24,528 bases of DNA from RGIG995 sp045543655 (GCA_045543655.1 JAZPXN010000061.1:1-24528); one strand, 5' to 3'. Counted from the first letter of the stretch, positions 1 through 8,137 are shown. The notes: generated by a model from the letters alone, not told the origin. Numbers and translations: made by a program.

Positions 1-258
1 GACGCGGTCAGACAAAGCGACGTGATATAACGCCTTACGGCGCGTGATATAGACACCTCCGGTGTCGTGATATGGAACGCTTCGCGTTCGTAATATGTCG
101 CTTCGCGACGTAAGGCGGCGCTCCACGCGCACAAAGTGCGCATATCACGCTTGCGATAGCAAGCATATCACGAAAGCCAACGGCTTTCCATATCACGCGC
201 GACGAAGTTGCGCTATATCACGACGGCAACGCCGTCCATATCACTCCACTCCCTGCGG
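1..258. repeat. Array of short hairpins separated by an inverting 8-bp repeat
   Basis: The 8-mer CGTGATAT occurs at 21-28, 43-50 and 66-73, with a variant CGTAATAT at 89-96. After a central stretch its reverse complement ATATCACG occurs at 142-149, 165-172, 190-197 and 215-222, with a degenerate copy at 238-245. Spacing is 22-25 bp. Each interval holds a different short inverted repeat with a 3-4 nt loop, for example GACACC-TCC-GGTGTC (52-66), GAACGC-TTC-GCGTTC (75-89), GTCGC-TTC-GCGAC (97-109), CTTGC-GATA-GCAAG (150-163) and ACGGC-AAC-GCCGT (223-235). CGCCTTACG (31-39) is repeated inverted as CGTAAGGCG (109-117). The array may continue left of the window. Open frames here are by-products of the repeat. 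The function is unknown; it resembles a non-coding mobile or fold-back repeat. Confidence 0.9.
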
Positions 259-401
259 AACAAGTGTGGCAAGATAAGAAGAATGTTGATTGCGTCGATT
301 ACCACCGTTAAGGCGAAAATCAACGGACAAAAGTGATTTTTGAGCAATACTCGAAAATACCATTTACAGCAGTACGGTATAACATATCAAAGGAGAAAAA
401 A
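259..401 (+). other. Leader region upstream of the alpha-mannosidase gene
   Basis: This AT-richer stretch lies between the hairpin array and the GH38 gene. It holds two inverted repeats: AAAATCA (316-322) with TGATTTT (334-340), and TTTTTGAG (337-344) with CTCGAAAA (350-357), the second containing one G-T pair. Either could be an operator, but no matching regulator gene is in the window. No convincing -35/-10 pair was found; TATAAC at 378-383 lacks a good -35 partner. The ribosome binding site AAAGGAG lies just before the ATG at 402. Confidence 0.4.
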
Positions 402-2834
402 ATGAGAGACACAAAAAAAACACAAAGACATATGATCTGCAATGCTCATATTGACCCCATCTGGCAATGGGACTGGCCGGAGGGAGCAAGTGCGACTTTG
501 TCGACCTTCTACTCTGCGGCAAAGCTTTGTGACGAATTTGACTATATCTTCTGTCACAACGAGGTGACGGTATACAAATACGTGGAGGAGTATGCTCCGG
601 AGCTTTTCGCAAAAATACAGGAGCTTGTCAAGGCAGGAAAATGGCACATTATGGGAGGATGGTATCTCCAACCCGACTGCAATATGCCATCGGGGGAAAG
701 CTTTGTCCGTCAGATCCGTGAGGGACAGCGCTATTTTGAGGAGAAATTCAGCGTACGCCCTACCACGGCCATAAGCTTTGATCCGTTTGGTCACACCGTT
801 GGATTGGTGCAGATCATAAAGAAATGTGGACAAGATAGCTATCTGTTTGTGCGGCCCTTTCAGCACGAGCTTACACTTCCTAACGATCAGTTTATTTGGC
901 GAGGGTTAGATGGCAGTGAGATAAAAGCCGTTCGATGCGCTACCTATGGCACAGGCTTGGGAAAAAGCGCCGCATCGATACGAAGACGCGGTGAAAGGCA
1001 GGAGTTTCCTGTCGGAGCTGTCCTGTGGGGCGTTGGAAATCACGGCGGCGGCCCGTCGCACAAGGATCTTTCCGACATCGAAAAAGAGCTTTTACCTGAT
1101 GTAAGCATAGAATTTATACATTCTACTCCCGAAAAATTCTTTGCCGCAATAGCGCCAACGGATGTTTTTGACCGCTCGTTGCATATTTCTATGCCCGGAT
1201 GCTATACCTCTATGTACCGTGTAAAAAAATTACATGCGCAGCTTGAAGCAGAGTTATCTATGGCTGAAAAAATGGCGTCTGTGGCATATATGAAGGGCGC
1301 TCTTGAAGAATATCCCGAAATGCAGATACAAACAGCGGTCGAGGATCTTTTGAATGCAGAATTTCACGACGTTCTGCCGGGCAGCTCGGTGCAATGCGGA
1401 GAAAATGCGGGACTGAGATATCTTAATCACGGTATGCTGGAAGCTGAAAGAGTGAAAATAAAGGCTTATTTTGCGCTTTCGTCCACGCAACCTCCTGCGG
1501 CGAACGGGGAGTATCCTGTAGTCGTTTTCAATCCTCACCCATACGAGCTTTGTGATAACGTGGAGTGTGAATTTACACTCGCCGATCAAAATTGGGATAA
1601 TGATATATTGTCTCATATCACGATTTTAGATGAGGATGGCAATAAGGTTCCATATCAGGTGATAAAAGAAGAAAGCAATCTCAGTCTTGATTGGAGAAAG
1701 CGCATTATTTTTGAAGCACGTCTTAAACCTATGGAGCTTACGCGTTACAGTGTTTACGTTGATTTCATAAATAAACCGGAGACGCAGAGAGCTTCTTCCT
1801 TTCTATTTGATGACGGAAGAAAGCATGTTGAAATAGACGAGCACAGCGGATTGCTTCGCTCATACAAGATAGACGGCGTAGAGTATATTGGCGAAGGGTT
1901 TGGATTGTGCTGCTTTGATGATAATGCTGATCCCTGGGGATGTGGTAAGGAACAACTCATTCGTGTTGGAACGAATGAAAAAAAGTTTTCGCTTTCATTG
2001 AAGCCCGACGGTGTATTTCGTAATATGAAGAGTGTTCAAGTCATTGAAGACGGAGATATCTATCTTGGAATAGAGGCTTTCTTTGAATGTGATAACACGC
2101 GTGCGCGGATACTCTATAAGATCTATAAAAACAATGATGATATAGATATAGACGTGACTGTGTTTATGGGAGACGTGAATAAAATTGTTAAGCTTAAGCT
2201 CCCGATCACGCTCCAAGGAAAGCTTATCGGGCAGACTGCGTTTGGAACCGACACTCTGTTTATGGATGCAAGAGAAAATACAGCGCACAGATTTGTGGCT
2301 ATTGATACGGGGGATACCTGTATTGCCTTGCTCAATCAAGGTGTTTACGGAAGCCACTACGAAAACGATTGCCTTTATATGTCGTTGGTGCGCGGCGCAA
2401 CTTACTGTGCATTGCCCATAAAAGACGACAGAGATCTGATTCCCCTCGACAGGTTCACCAAGAAAATAGACCAAGGTGAGAATACGTATTCCTTTAGATT
2501 AACGGTTACACACCGCGATCAGCTTGAACGCAAGGCTTCAGAATTCGTTCAAAAGCCGTACGCTCTTAATATTTTCCCCATTCCGACAAAAAGGTCTGAA
2601 ACCGAAGTCCTTGATATTTCGCTTGGAGGAAATGTGATCTCCATGCCTACCGTAAAAAAGGCATACGGAAGAGATGCGGTGATATTCCGTTTGCTTAATA
2701 ACACTCCTGAAAACGTGGATTCGTATATTAAATTGAACGGACAATGCTTGCCTCTGACCTTTGGAAAATATGAAGTCAAGACTGTCGTTTATGAAAATGG
2801 CAAACTCAACGAGACTTACGAGCTGTTAGTCTGA
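402..2834 (+). CDS. Glycoside hydrolase family 38 alpha-mannosidase
   Basis: The gene encodes an 810-residue GH38 retaining alpha-mannosidase, which would release alpha-linked mannose from glycans. The N-terminal domain has the zinc-binding HID motif at residues 16-18 (AHIDPIWQWDWPEG). The nucleophile Asp is at 127 in SFDPFGHT, and the family motif EFHDVLPGSS starts near 320. A long C-terminal beta-rich part follows, as usual in GH38. No signal peptide is seen, so a cytoplasmic enzyme acting on imported oligosaccharides is likely. The start is set at ATG 402, preceded by AAAGGAG; an in-frame GTG at 333 would extend it by 23 residues but has no ribosome site. Base composition is clearly more AT-rich than the genes downstream, suggesting separate ancestry or transfer. 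It is preceded by a hairpin repeat array. Natural substrate linkage is not deducible. Confidence 0.93.
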   Translation: MRDTKKTQRHMICNAHIDPIWQWDWPEGASATLSTFYSAAKLCDEFDYIFCHNEVTVYKYVEEYAPELFAKIQELVKAGKWHIMGGWYLQPDCNMPSGESFVRQIREGQRYFEEKFSVRPTTAISFDPFGHTVGLVQIIKKCGQDSYLFVRPFQHELTLPNDQFIWRGLDGSEIKAVRCATYGTGLGKSAASIRRRGERQEFPVGAVLWGVGNHGGGPSHKDLSDIEKELLPDVSIEFIHSTPEKFFAAIAPTDVFDRSLHISMPGCYTSMYRVKKLHAQLEAELSMAEKMASVAYMKGALEEYPEMQIQTAVEDLLNAEFHDVLPGSSVQCGENAGLRYLNHGMLEAERVKIKAYFALSSTQPPAANGEYPVVVFNPHPYELCDNVECEFTLADQNWDNDILSHITILDEDGNKVPYQVIKEESNLSLDWRKRIIFEARLKPMELTRYSVYVDFINKPETQRASSFLFDDGRKHVEIDEHSGLLRSYKIDGVEYIGEGFGLCCFDDNADPWGCGKEQLIRVGTNEKKFSLSLKPDGVFRNMKSVQVIEDGDIYLGIEAFFECDNTRARILYKIYKNNDDIDIDVTVFMGDVNKIVKLKLPITLQGKLIGQTAFGTDTLFMDARENTAHRFVAIDTGDTCIALLNQGVYGSHYENDCLYMSLVRGATYCALPIKDDRDLIPLDRFTKKIDQGENTYSFRLTVTHRDQLERKASEFVQKPYALNIFPIPTKRSETEVLDISLGGNVISMPTVKKAYGRDAVIFRLLNNTPENVDSYIKLNGQCLPLTFGKYEVKTVVYENGKLNETYELLV

Positions 2835-2875
2835 TTTTCACAGTACGCAGGTAGACCAAAAAAGGAGAAACTATT

Positions 2876-3259
2876 ATGAAAATCGTGAATTATGAAGAGA
2901 ATTTTGGCGAAGTGAAGTTCCCCGAGGGCTTTGAAGAGACGCTGAAGGGCCTTTCCGTCGAGGATCAGATCGCCCGCTATCGCATGACCCGCAAGGACGA
3001 TTATACCGTCACCGACTGGAAGGAACGCACCTTCCGGGAGGGATATTTCCCTCTGGACGAAACGCCGGAGGTCCGGGCCGTCATCCTTCGGGATGGCATC
3101 GTGGTAGGCGTCTTGGTGCTGGATCACAACGACCGGGAGACCCCCTGCTTTGCCGAACAATGGATCTGCACCTACTATTCCGAGGACAACAACGGCGCCG
3201 GCTACAAAACCCGCGCCTCCTACCTCTACCTCGCCTGCGTCTCCGCTGATTTTGAATAA
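2876..3259 (+). CDS. Hypothetical protein, 127 aa
   Basis: A small acidic protein with a good ribosome site (AAAGGAG) before ATG 2876. It has no signal peptide or membrane segment. Hydrophobic stretches at residues 67-82 (AVILRDGIVVGVLVLD) look like two beta-strands with a turn. An aromatic and cysteine-containing stretch follows at about 90-101 and an asparagine-glycine loop at about 104-109. I do not recognise the family. It begins the GC-rich, closely packed gene run and ends 21 bp before the macro-like/TIR gene, so co-transcription with it is plausible. It may be a complete small protein or a remnant of a longer one. Confidence 0.6.
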   Translation: MKIVNYEENFGEVKFPEGFEETLKGLSVEDQIARYRMTRKDDYTVTDWKERTFREGYFPLDETPEVRAVILRDGIVVGVLVLDHNDRETPCFAEQWICTYYSEDNNGAGYKTRASYLYLACVSADFE

Positions 3260-3280
3260 TTTTCCGTCAAGGAGTGTTTT

Positions 3281-4345
3281 ATGGAACCCTTAAACGTGAC
3301 GAGGGTGTATACGCCCTACGGGGAGAAGGCCATTTCGGTCTTTGCCTGCGATATCCGGCAGTTTGACCGACCCATCGATATTCTGACCGCATCCTCCTTC
3401 CGGCGGTCCTACGAGCCTACGCCGGGGACGCTGTTCGGAGCGTTGTACGATGCGGATATTTCGGCGGAAAGCCTGGCGTACCGTCCCGATCTGGATCTGC
3501 GCAACGGCTGCAATCTGTGGCTTTCGGCGGAGATTTTGCACGGGAAGCTGCCCATCCGGCGGCTGGGGTGCATCGAGCTTCGCTCCCTCTTTTCCCCCGG
3601 TCTTGCCTGGCAGGTGCGGGAGGAGGAGATCCTGACCCGGATTCAGGCCTATTTCCGGATGCTGGACGTGGCTTCGGTCAGCGGCATTCCCATGGAGACG
3701 GTGGCGTTGCCTCTGTTGGGGGCGGGCTGTCAGCAGATCTCCGCAGATCTGGTGCTGATCCCCATGCTCAACGAATGCCTCTCTTTTCTGCAGCGCAATC
3801 CCGTGGTCAAGGAGATCTATTTCATCGATTACAGCCCCTCCAACGCCTTCAAAATTGCGTCGATGCTGGAAAAGCTTTATACCGTAAGTCCTCCCGTCGC
3901 GGAAGATACCTGCCGTCCCACCCCGCCTCCGCCCGACGAAGAGGGATTGGTCTTTATCAGCTATAATCAGCGGGATCGCCGGCTGGCAGAGCAGCTTGCC
4001 GGGGAATTCGAAAGCCGGGGGCTGAAGGCCTGGTACGCGCCCCGGGACGTCCACGATAACGATTACGCCACCGCCATTTTCAACGCCATCGTCCGGTGCA
4101 GTCATTTCGTGGTCATCGTCAGCGAGGGCAGTATGCAATCGGAGCACGTGCTCAACGAGGTCAACCTTGCCTTTAATCAGCTGCAGCGGAATATCCGTCT
4201 TCTGCCCGTGAAGATCGACGGGCAGGAGCTGCGCCCCGCCTTTGCTTATTATCTGTCCCGTCAGCATTGGACCGACGTGCAGACCCCGCCCGTGGAAGAC
4301 CGTCTGCGGGAGTTTGCCGACCGGGTCCTTGCGGAAGGGCGCTGA
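3281..4345 (+). CDS. Macro-like domain fused to a TIR domain
   Basis: A 354-residue soluble protein. Residues 1-200 look like a macro (ADP-ribose-binding) domain: strand ILTASSF near 34-40, GTLFGALYDADI, then VALPLLGAGCQQ at 141-152 and the final strand EIYFIDYSPSNAF at 178-190, matching the order of macro-fold strands and the glycine-rich loop. A proline-rich linker (204-218) leads to a TIR domain (about 220-350). The TIR part carries VFISYNQRD (224-232), AWYAPRDV (250-257) and SEHVLNEV with the predicted catalytic Glu at 293. Bacterial TIRs with this Glu cleave NAD+ or make cyclic ADP-ribose signals, and macro domains bind such products, as in the ThsA effector of some Thoeris systems. A self-contained NAD-signalling or anti-phage protein is an inference. 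No phage-defence neighbours are visible. The ribosome site AAGGAG precedes ATG 3281. Confidence 0.82.
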   Translation: MEPLNVTRVYTPYGEKAISVFACDIRQFDRPIDILTASSFRRSYEPTPGTLFGALYDADISAESLAYRPDLDLRNGCNLWLSAEILHGKLPIRRLGCIELRSLFSPGLAWQVREEEILTRIQAYFRMLDVASVSGIPMETVALPLLGAGCQQISADLVLIPMLNECLSFLQRNPVVKEIYFIDYSPSNAFKIASMLEKLYTVSPPVAEDTCRPTPPPPDEEGLVFISYNQRDRRLAEQLAGEFESRGLKAWYAPRDVHDNDYATAIFNAIVRCSHFVVIVSEGSMQSEHVLNEVNLAFNQLQRNIRLLPVKIDGQELRPAFAYYLSRQHWTDVQTPPVEDRLREFADRVLAEGR

Positions 4346-4371
4346 TTTTCCATTACGAAAGGAGTCTTGTG

Positions 4372-5370
4372 ATGAAACGGTTCGGTAAGATTTTAGGATT
4401 TCTTCTGATTGCGGTGATTCTGTTTTTCGTCGTGATCAATCTGTTGCCGCCCAAGAAGGTGGTGGCGGAAAATCCCTTCCTCGTTCCCGAGGGGGCGTTG
4501 CCGATGGTGGCGGCCCACCGGGGCGGCGGGGCTTGCAATCCGGAAAACACCATGCTGGCCTTCCGGGAGGCGGTGAAGACCTACGAGGTGGATATCATCG
4601 AAAGCGATCTGTACTTAACCAAGGACGGCTATCTGGTCTATCATCACGACGCCTACGTGGACGAGACCTGCAATATCAACGGGGACGTGACCGCAGAACA
4701 GGTGGAAGACCTTTGCAAGACCAAGGAAAACCGCCATTATATCCGGGATCTGACCCTGGCGGAGCTGGAGCAATACAATTTCGGCTATTATTTTGAAAAG
4801 GACGGTCAGCGGATCTATAAGGACGTGGCCGATCCCGCCGCCGCCGGTCTGCAGATTGCCACGGCGGACAAGCTTTTTGCGGAATTTTACGAAACCGACC
4901 CCGATCTTCTCTTTATCGTGGAGATCAAGGATTCCGGAGAGCGGGGCGTGGAGGCCTGCCGGGTGCTGAACGAGACCCTGAAGGCCTACCCCGAATATCG
5001 GGATCAGATCGTCATCGGCACCTTCCACGAGGAGGTGGAGGCGGAGCTGAAGGCGAAGTATCCCGATCTGTTCCGGGGCGCTTCCGAGGCCTCGGCGGGG
5101 GATTATATCAAATCTCTGCTTCTGGGGGTCAACTATTTCGACGACAGCGATTTCGTCTGCCTGCAGATCCCTCTGACCTACGACGTGGGCTTTGAATTGC
5201 CCCTGACCCTGAAGCCCATTTTGTCCCGTTCTCATCGGAAGAATATCGCCGTGCAGTATTGGACGATCAACGATCCTGACGAGATGCGGATGCTTATCGG
5301 CCTTGGGTGCGATTGCATCATGACCGACGATCCGGAATTATTGCAGCAGGTGCTGGACGAATACCGGTAA
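4372..5370 (+). CDS. Membrane-anchored glycerophosphodiester phosphodiesterase family protein
   Basis: A 332-residue protein of the GDPD family, which hydrolyses glycerophosphodiesters to glycerol-3-phosphate and an alcohol. An uncleaved-looking N-terminal membrane segment spans residues 7-25, so the catalytic domain probably faces the outside. The domain shows the family hallmarks: HR at 49-50, ENT at 58-60, ESD at 77-79 and HHD at 91-93. Near the C-terminus are the TINDPDEM and CIMTDDPE stretches typical of the barrel's last strands. The start is ATG 4372 with AAAGGAG upstream; an adjacent in-frame GTG at 4369 is possible. A longer reading frame back to 4267 overlaps the TIR gene and is not credible. 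It sits 26 bp after the TIR gene and 36 bp before a lipoprotein gene. Substrate could be deacylated phospholipid or teichoic-acid material. Confidence 0.9.
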   Translation: MKRFGKILGFLLIAVILFFVVINLLPPKKVVAENPFLVPEGALPMVAAHRGGGACNPENTMLAFREAVKTYEVDIIESDLYLTKDGYLVYHHDAYVDETCNINGDVTAEQVEDLCKTKENRHYIRDLTLAELEQYNFGYYFEKDGQRIYKDVADPAAAGLQIATADKLFAEFYETDPDLLFIVEIKDSGERGVEACRVLNETLKAYPEYRDQIVIGTFHEEVEAELKAKYPDLFRGASEASAGDYIKSLLLGVNYFDDSDFVCLQIPLTYDVGFELPLTLKPILSRSHRKNIAVQYWTINDPDEMRMLIGLGCDCIMTDDPELLQQVLDEYR

Positions 5371-5406
5371 TCAGCGCGTTCAAAGATGACAAAAGGAGGA
5401 AATAAC

Positions 5407-6315
5407 GTGAGAAAAAGTTTCGTTTTAGGACTTTTATTGATCTGTCTGTCCCTTTCTTCCTGCGCCGTCCCCCCGGATTCGACGGGATCCGACCGCCCTT
5501 CGGGGTCGACCTCCGTCTCCGATCCGATTTCCGATTCCAATCCGGTCACCGATTCCGGGGAGGGGAATCTGGCGTCGGATCTGACCTTCGAGGTGCCCCA
5601 TTGCATTCCCTTCGTCTCCGACGGAGGCGCTACGGAGGATTCCGTGGGAAGAGAGGATATCCGGACGGTCTGGCAGAACGAATCCACGCTGTTACATATG
5701 TACGATAATTCCGTTAAGTTCCCCTACCGCCTTCTCCCCACCGTGCTGGAGGGATGCGGCCGGATCGTCTCTTCCGCCGCAACGCCCCGGGAGGCGATTG
5801 AAAAAACCGCCGCCATTTTTAATAACGAGAGTTATTATACCAAGGATTGCGTGATCCTTCTGGAAAGCGAATTGTACTACCTTCTTTACGTTCGCTGGGG
5901 CGCCCGGGACGGGAGCGACGCGCGGGATCACGAGGAGACGGTGGTCAGCTTCAAGTCCCACGTGTTTGATGTGGAATACCGGGATTTCAACCGGCATAAG
6001 ATGGGCACCTTCGGCAAGGTTCCCAAGGGGACGGTCAAGCGGGTCATGGACTATTGGTGCTACGATCTGTCCCGGGGAACCGGCGGCGATATCGTCTTTC
6101 TTACCGAAATCGAAGAATTCGGCGTTGATTATCTCTATACCGTCTGGTACGCCCGCACCGTGTACGGGGATTGGGGAGTCCCAGACGAGGTGTTCATGTG
6201 CCGGCGCAGTACCCGAATTCCCGGGACGGGCGGCACCGTCACCTTCGGTGAGGAGGAGATTCTGACCACCGTGCTTGTCGGTGGAGACTCCCCCGGCTAC
6301 GTCATTACCCCATAA
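5407..6315 (+). CDS. Predicted lipoprotein of unknown function
   Basis: A 302-residue exported lipoprotein. The N-terminus has RK, a hydrophobic core and a lipobox LSSC with the acylated Cys at residue 19. A low-complexity Ser/Asp/Pro/Gly linker follows at about residues 20-55, as is common for Gram-positive lipoproteins that keep a globular domain away from the membrane. The remaining part is mixed alpha/beta with many aromatic residues and contains the stretch FNNESYYTKDCVILLESELYY, split here only for description. I do not recognise the fold. The start is GTG 5407 because AAAGGAGG lies 6 bp before it; an in-frame ATG at 5386 lies upstream of that site. It follows the GDPD gene by 36 bp, so a shared surface role is possible but unproven. 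Confidence 0.8.
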   Translation: MRKSFVLGLLLICLSLSSCAVPPDSTGSDRPSGSTSVSDPISDSNPVTDSGEGNLASDLTFEVPHCIPFVSDGGATEDSVGREDIRTVWQNESTLLHMYDNSVKFPYRLLPTVLEGCGRIVSSAATPREAIEKTAAIFNNESYYTKDCVILLESELYYLLYVRWGARDGSDARDHEETVVSFKSHVFDVEYRDFNRHKMGTFGKVPKGTVKRVMDYWCYDLSRGTGGDIVFLTEIEEFGVDYLYTVWYARTVYGDWGVPDEVFMCRRSTRIPGTGGTVTFGEEEILTTVLVGGDSPGYVITP

Positions 6316-6325
6316 AGGAGAAACG

Positions 6326-6759
6326 GTGAAAATTTACGATCTTTCCCGCTTTGCCGAGGCCCAGCGGCGGGATTACGCCACCGCCCTGGGGGAGATCCGC
6401 CGGGGACGGAAGGAATCCCATTGGATGTGGTATATTTTTCCCCAGATCCGGGGCTTGGGCTTCAGCTCCACCTCTTATTTTACGGCGTGGAGGACGAGGC
6501 CGAGGCGAAGGCCTTTCTGGCCGACCCCTATCTTGGGGGCAATCTGACCGAGATCAGCAAGGCCTTGCTGGAATTGCCCACCCGCCGGGCGAGGGACGTT
6601 TTCCCGGCGCCGGACGATAAAAAATTAAGATCCTCCATGACCCTTTTTGCCTGCGCGGCGGGCTCCGACTCGGTGTTCGAACAGGTGCTTGACCGATATT
6701 TCGACGGCGAAAAAGACCCGAAAACCCTGGAGATCCTGCAAAACGGGATCCCGGACTGA
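6326..6759 (+). pseudogene. DUF1810 family protein, disrupted by a -1 frameshift
   Basis: Two overlapping frames together encode one DUF1810 protein of about 144 residues. The 5' part (from GTG 6326, preceded by AAAGGAG) gives DLSRFAEAQRRDY and SHWMWYIFPQIRGLGFSST, the family's N-terminal hallmark. The 3' part, in another frame, gives YGVEDEAEAKAFLADPYLGG, then KLRSSMTLFACAAG and VFEQVLDRYFDGE. The frames join at the T run 6478-6481: adding one T there restores TSYFYGVEDEAEA. The defect may be a real mutation, programmed slippage or a sequencing error. As written, translation ends in an unrelated tail at 6547. The biochemical role of DUF1810 is not established. It lies 10 bp after the lipoprotein gene and 22 bp before the deacetylase gene. 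Confidence 0.88.
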
Positions 6760-6781
6760 TGCGAAGAACGAGGGATTGCTT

Positions 6782-7480
6782 ATGTTTCAAGGAAAAATGA
6801 AGGCCGTCACCTTCAGCTACGACGACGGCGTGACCCAGGATATCCGCCTGGCGGAGCTTTTTCATAAATACGGCCTGAAGGCCACCTTCAACCTCAATTT
6901 CAACACCCTTGGGAAGGAAAGAACGCTGAGCGGAACGGGCTGGCAGGTGAATCACACCAAAAACGCCCCCGCCGACGTGGCGAAGATCTACGCCGGCCAC
7001 GAAATTGCCGGCCACACCCTGGATCATCCCCGGCTTCCCGCCGTCGAGGACGATGGGGAGGTCATCCGTCAGGTGGAGCAGGACCGTCTGCGGCTGTCGG
7101 AGCTGGCCGGATACGAGGTGGTGGGCTTTGCCTATCCCTGCGGCGGTGTGAACAACGACGACCGGGTGGCCGACCTGATCCGGAAAAACACCGGGGCGAA
7201 ATATTGCCGCACCATCACCAGCAATTATTCCTTCGATCCGCAGGAAAACCTCTATCGCTTCAATCCCACCGTCTATCACCATGCCGAAATGGACAAAATG
7301 TTTGAATTGGGCGAGCAATTCCTTTCTCTCAAGGCCGACCGGCCCCAGATCTTTTATATTTGGGGACATTCCTACGAGTTCGACATCCGCAACAATTGGG
7401 ATCGCTTCGAGGAATTTTTGCAGATGATCTCCGGTAAGGACGATATCTTCTACGGCACCAATAAGGAAGTTCTTTTGTAA
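6782..7480 (+). CDS. Polysaccharide deacetylase (NodB-like, CE4) family protein
   Basis: A 232-residue protein with a NodB-type barrel. Motif 1 is TFSYDDG with the catalytic and metal Asp pair at 14-15. Motif 2 is HTLDH with metal-binding histidines at 78 and 82. Motif 3 is FAYPCGG near residues 118-124, and WGHSYEF appears late in the chain. CE4 enzymes remove N- or O-acetyl groups from polysaccharides such as peptidoglycan or chitin oligomers. No signal peptide is visible, so this member probably acts in the cytoplasm on small saccharides or related acylated substrates. The start is ATG 6782 with a modest AGGG site; upstream in-frame codons overlap the DUF1810 frames. The stop is 15 bp before the NTP pyrophosphatase gene. 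Confidence 0.9.
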   Translation: MFQGKMKAVTFSYDDGVTQDIRLAELFHKYGLKATFNLNFNTLGKERTLSGTGWQVNHTKNAPADVAKIYAGHEIAGHTLDHPRLPAVEDDGEVIRQVEQDRLRLSELAGYEVVGFAYPCGGVNNDDRVADLIRKNTGAKYCRTITSNYSFDPQENLYRFNPTVYHHAEMDKMFELGEQFLSLKADRPQIFYIWGHSYEFDIRNNWDRFEEFLQMISGKDDIFYGTNKEVLL

Positions 7481-7495
7481 TTGCGGAGGGATCCC

Positions 7496-8137
7496 ATGAA
7501 GAGAATCCTGCTCGGCACGACGAACCCGTCGAAGGGGAAGCGCTTCCGGGATCTGTTGCGGGAGTATGCGGTTGAATTTTATACCCTCGCCGATCTTGGA
7601 ATCACTGACGAGCCTGCGGAAACGGGGAAGACCCCCGAGGAAAACGCCGGGATCAAGGCGAAGTATTACGGACGGTATTTCGATGCGGTCATCTGCAACG
7701 ATTCCGGCCTTTATTTCGACGGATTGCCCCTGGACGATCCCCGTCAGCCGGGGCTGAAGATCCGGGCTCCTCAAGGGCGGCGGCTGGACGACGAGGAAAT
7801 GATTTCTTATTATTCCGGCCTCATCCGCTCTCTGGGAGGCAGGGTTTCGGCTTATTATCTGGACGGCATTGCGGTCTTTTATGCCGGAAAAACGGCTACC
7901 TTTATGGAAAAGGATACGGCACGGCAGAGCGCCTTTGTCATGGTGGATACCCCGTCGGCGAAGCGTCATCCCGGCTGGCCCCTCGATTCCATCAGCATCA
8001 ACAAAAATACCGGCACCTATTTCACCGAGACGGGGGACAACAAATACGATACCGACGACGAAAATATCATGGTCGGCCGGTATCGCCAACGGCTTACCGC
8101 TTTTCTGGCCGAGGCGCTGGGGTTGGAGCGGCTTTGA
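7496..8137 (+). CDS. RdgB/HAM1-like non-canonical purine NTP pyrophosphatase
   Basis: A 213-residue protein of the ITPase (RdgB/HAM1) family, which hydrolyses dITP, XTP and ITP to monophosphates and so keeps deaminated purines out of nucleic acids. Visible motifs are GTTNPSKGK at 7-15 (family TxNxxK), ETGKTPEENAGIKAKYYG at 42-59, and NDSGLYFDGL at 68-77 with the conserved Asp 69. Downstream the usual PGVYSAR segment is replaced by QPGLKIRAP, so this is a divergent member and substrate preference may differ. The C-terminal part has INKNTGTYFTETGDN. The start is ATG 7496, placed 5 bp after GGAGGG; an upstream in-frame TTG at 7481 lies before that site. It follows the deacetylase gene by 15 bp. 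Confidence 0.88.
   Translation: MKRILLGTTNPSKGKRFRDLLREYAVEFYTLADLGITDEPAETGKTPEENAGIKAKYYGRYFDAVICNDSGLYFDGLPLDDPRQPGLKIRAPQGRRLDDEEMISYYSGLIRSLGGRVSAYYLDGIAVFYAGKTATFMEKDTARQSAFVMVDTPSAKRHPGWPLDSISINKNTGTYFTETGDNKYDTDDENIMVGRYRQRLTAFLAEALGLERL

Noticed and set aside
1..258. CRISPR array
   Set aside because: The constant unit is only 8 bp, it inverts half way, and the intervals are self-complementary hairpins rather than unique spacers; no cas genes are present.
95..277. Short plus-strand frame within the hairpin array
   Set aside because: The peptide only reflects the repeated hairpins and has no ribosome site.
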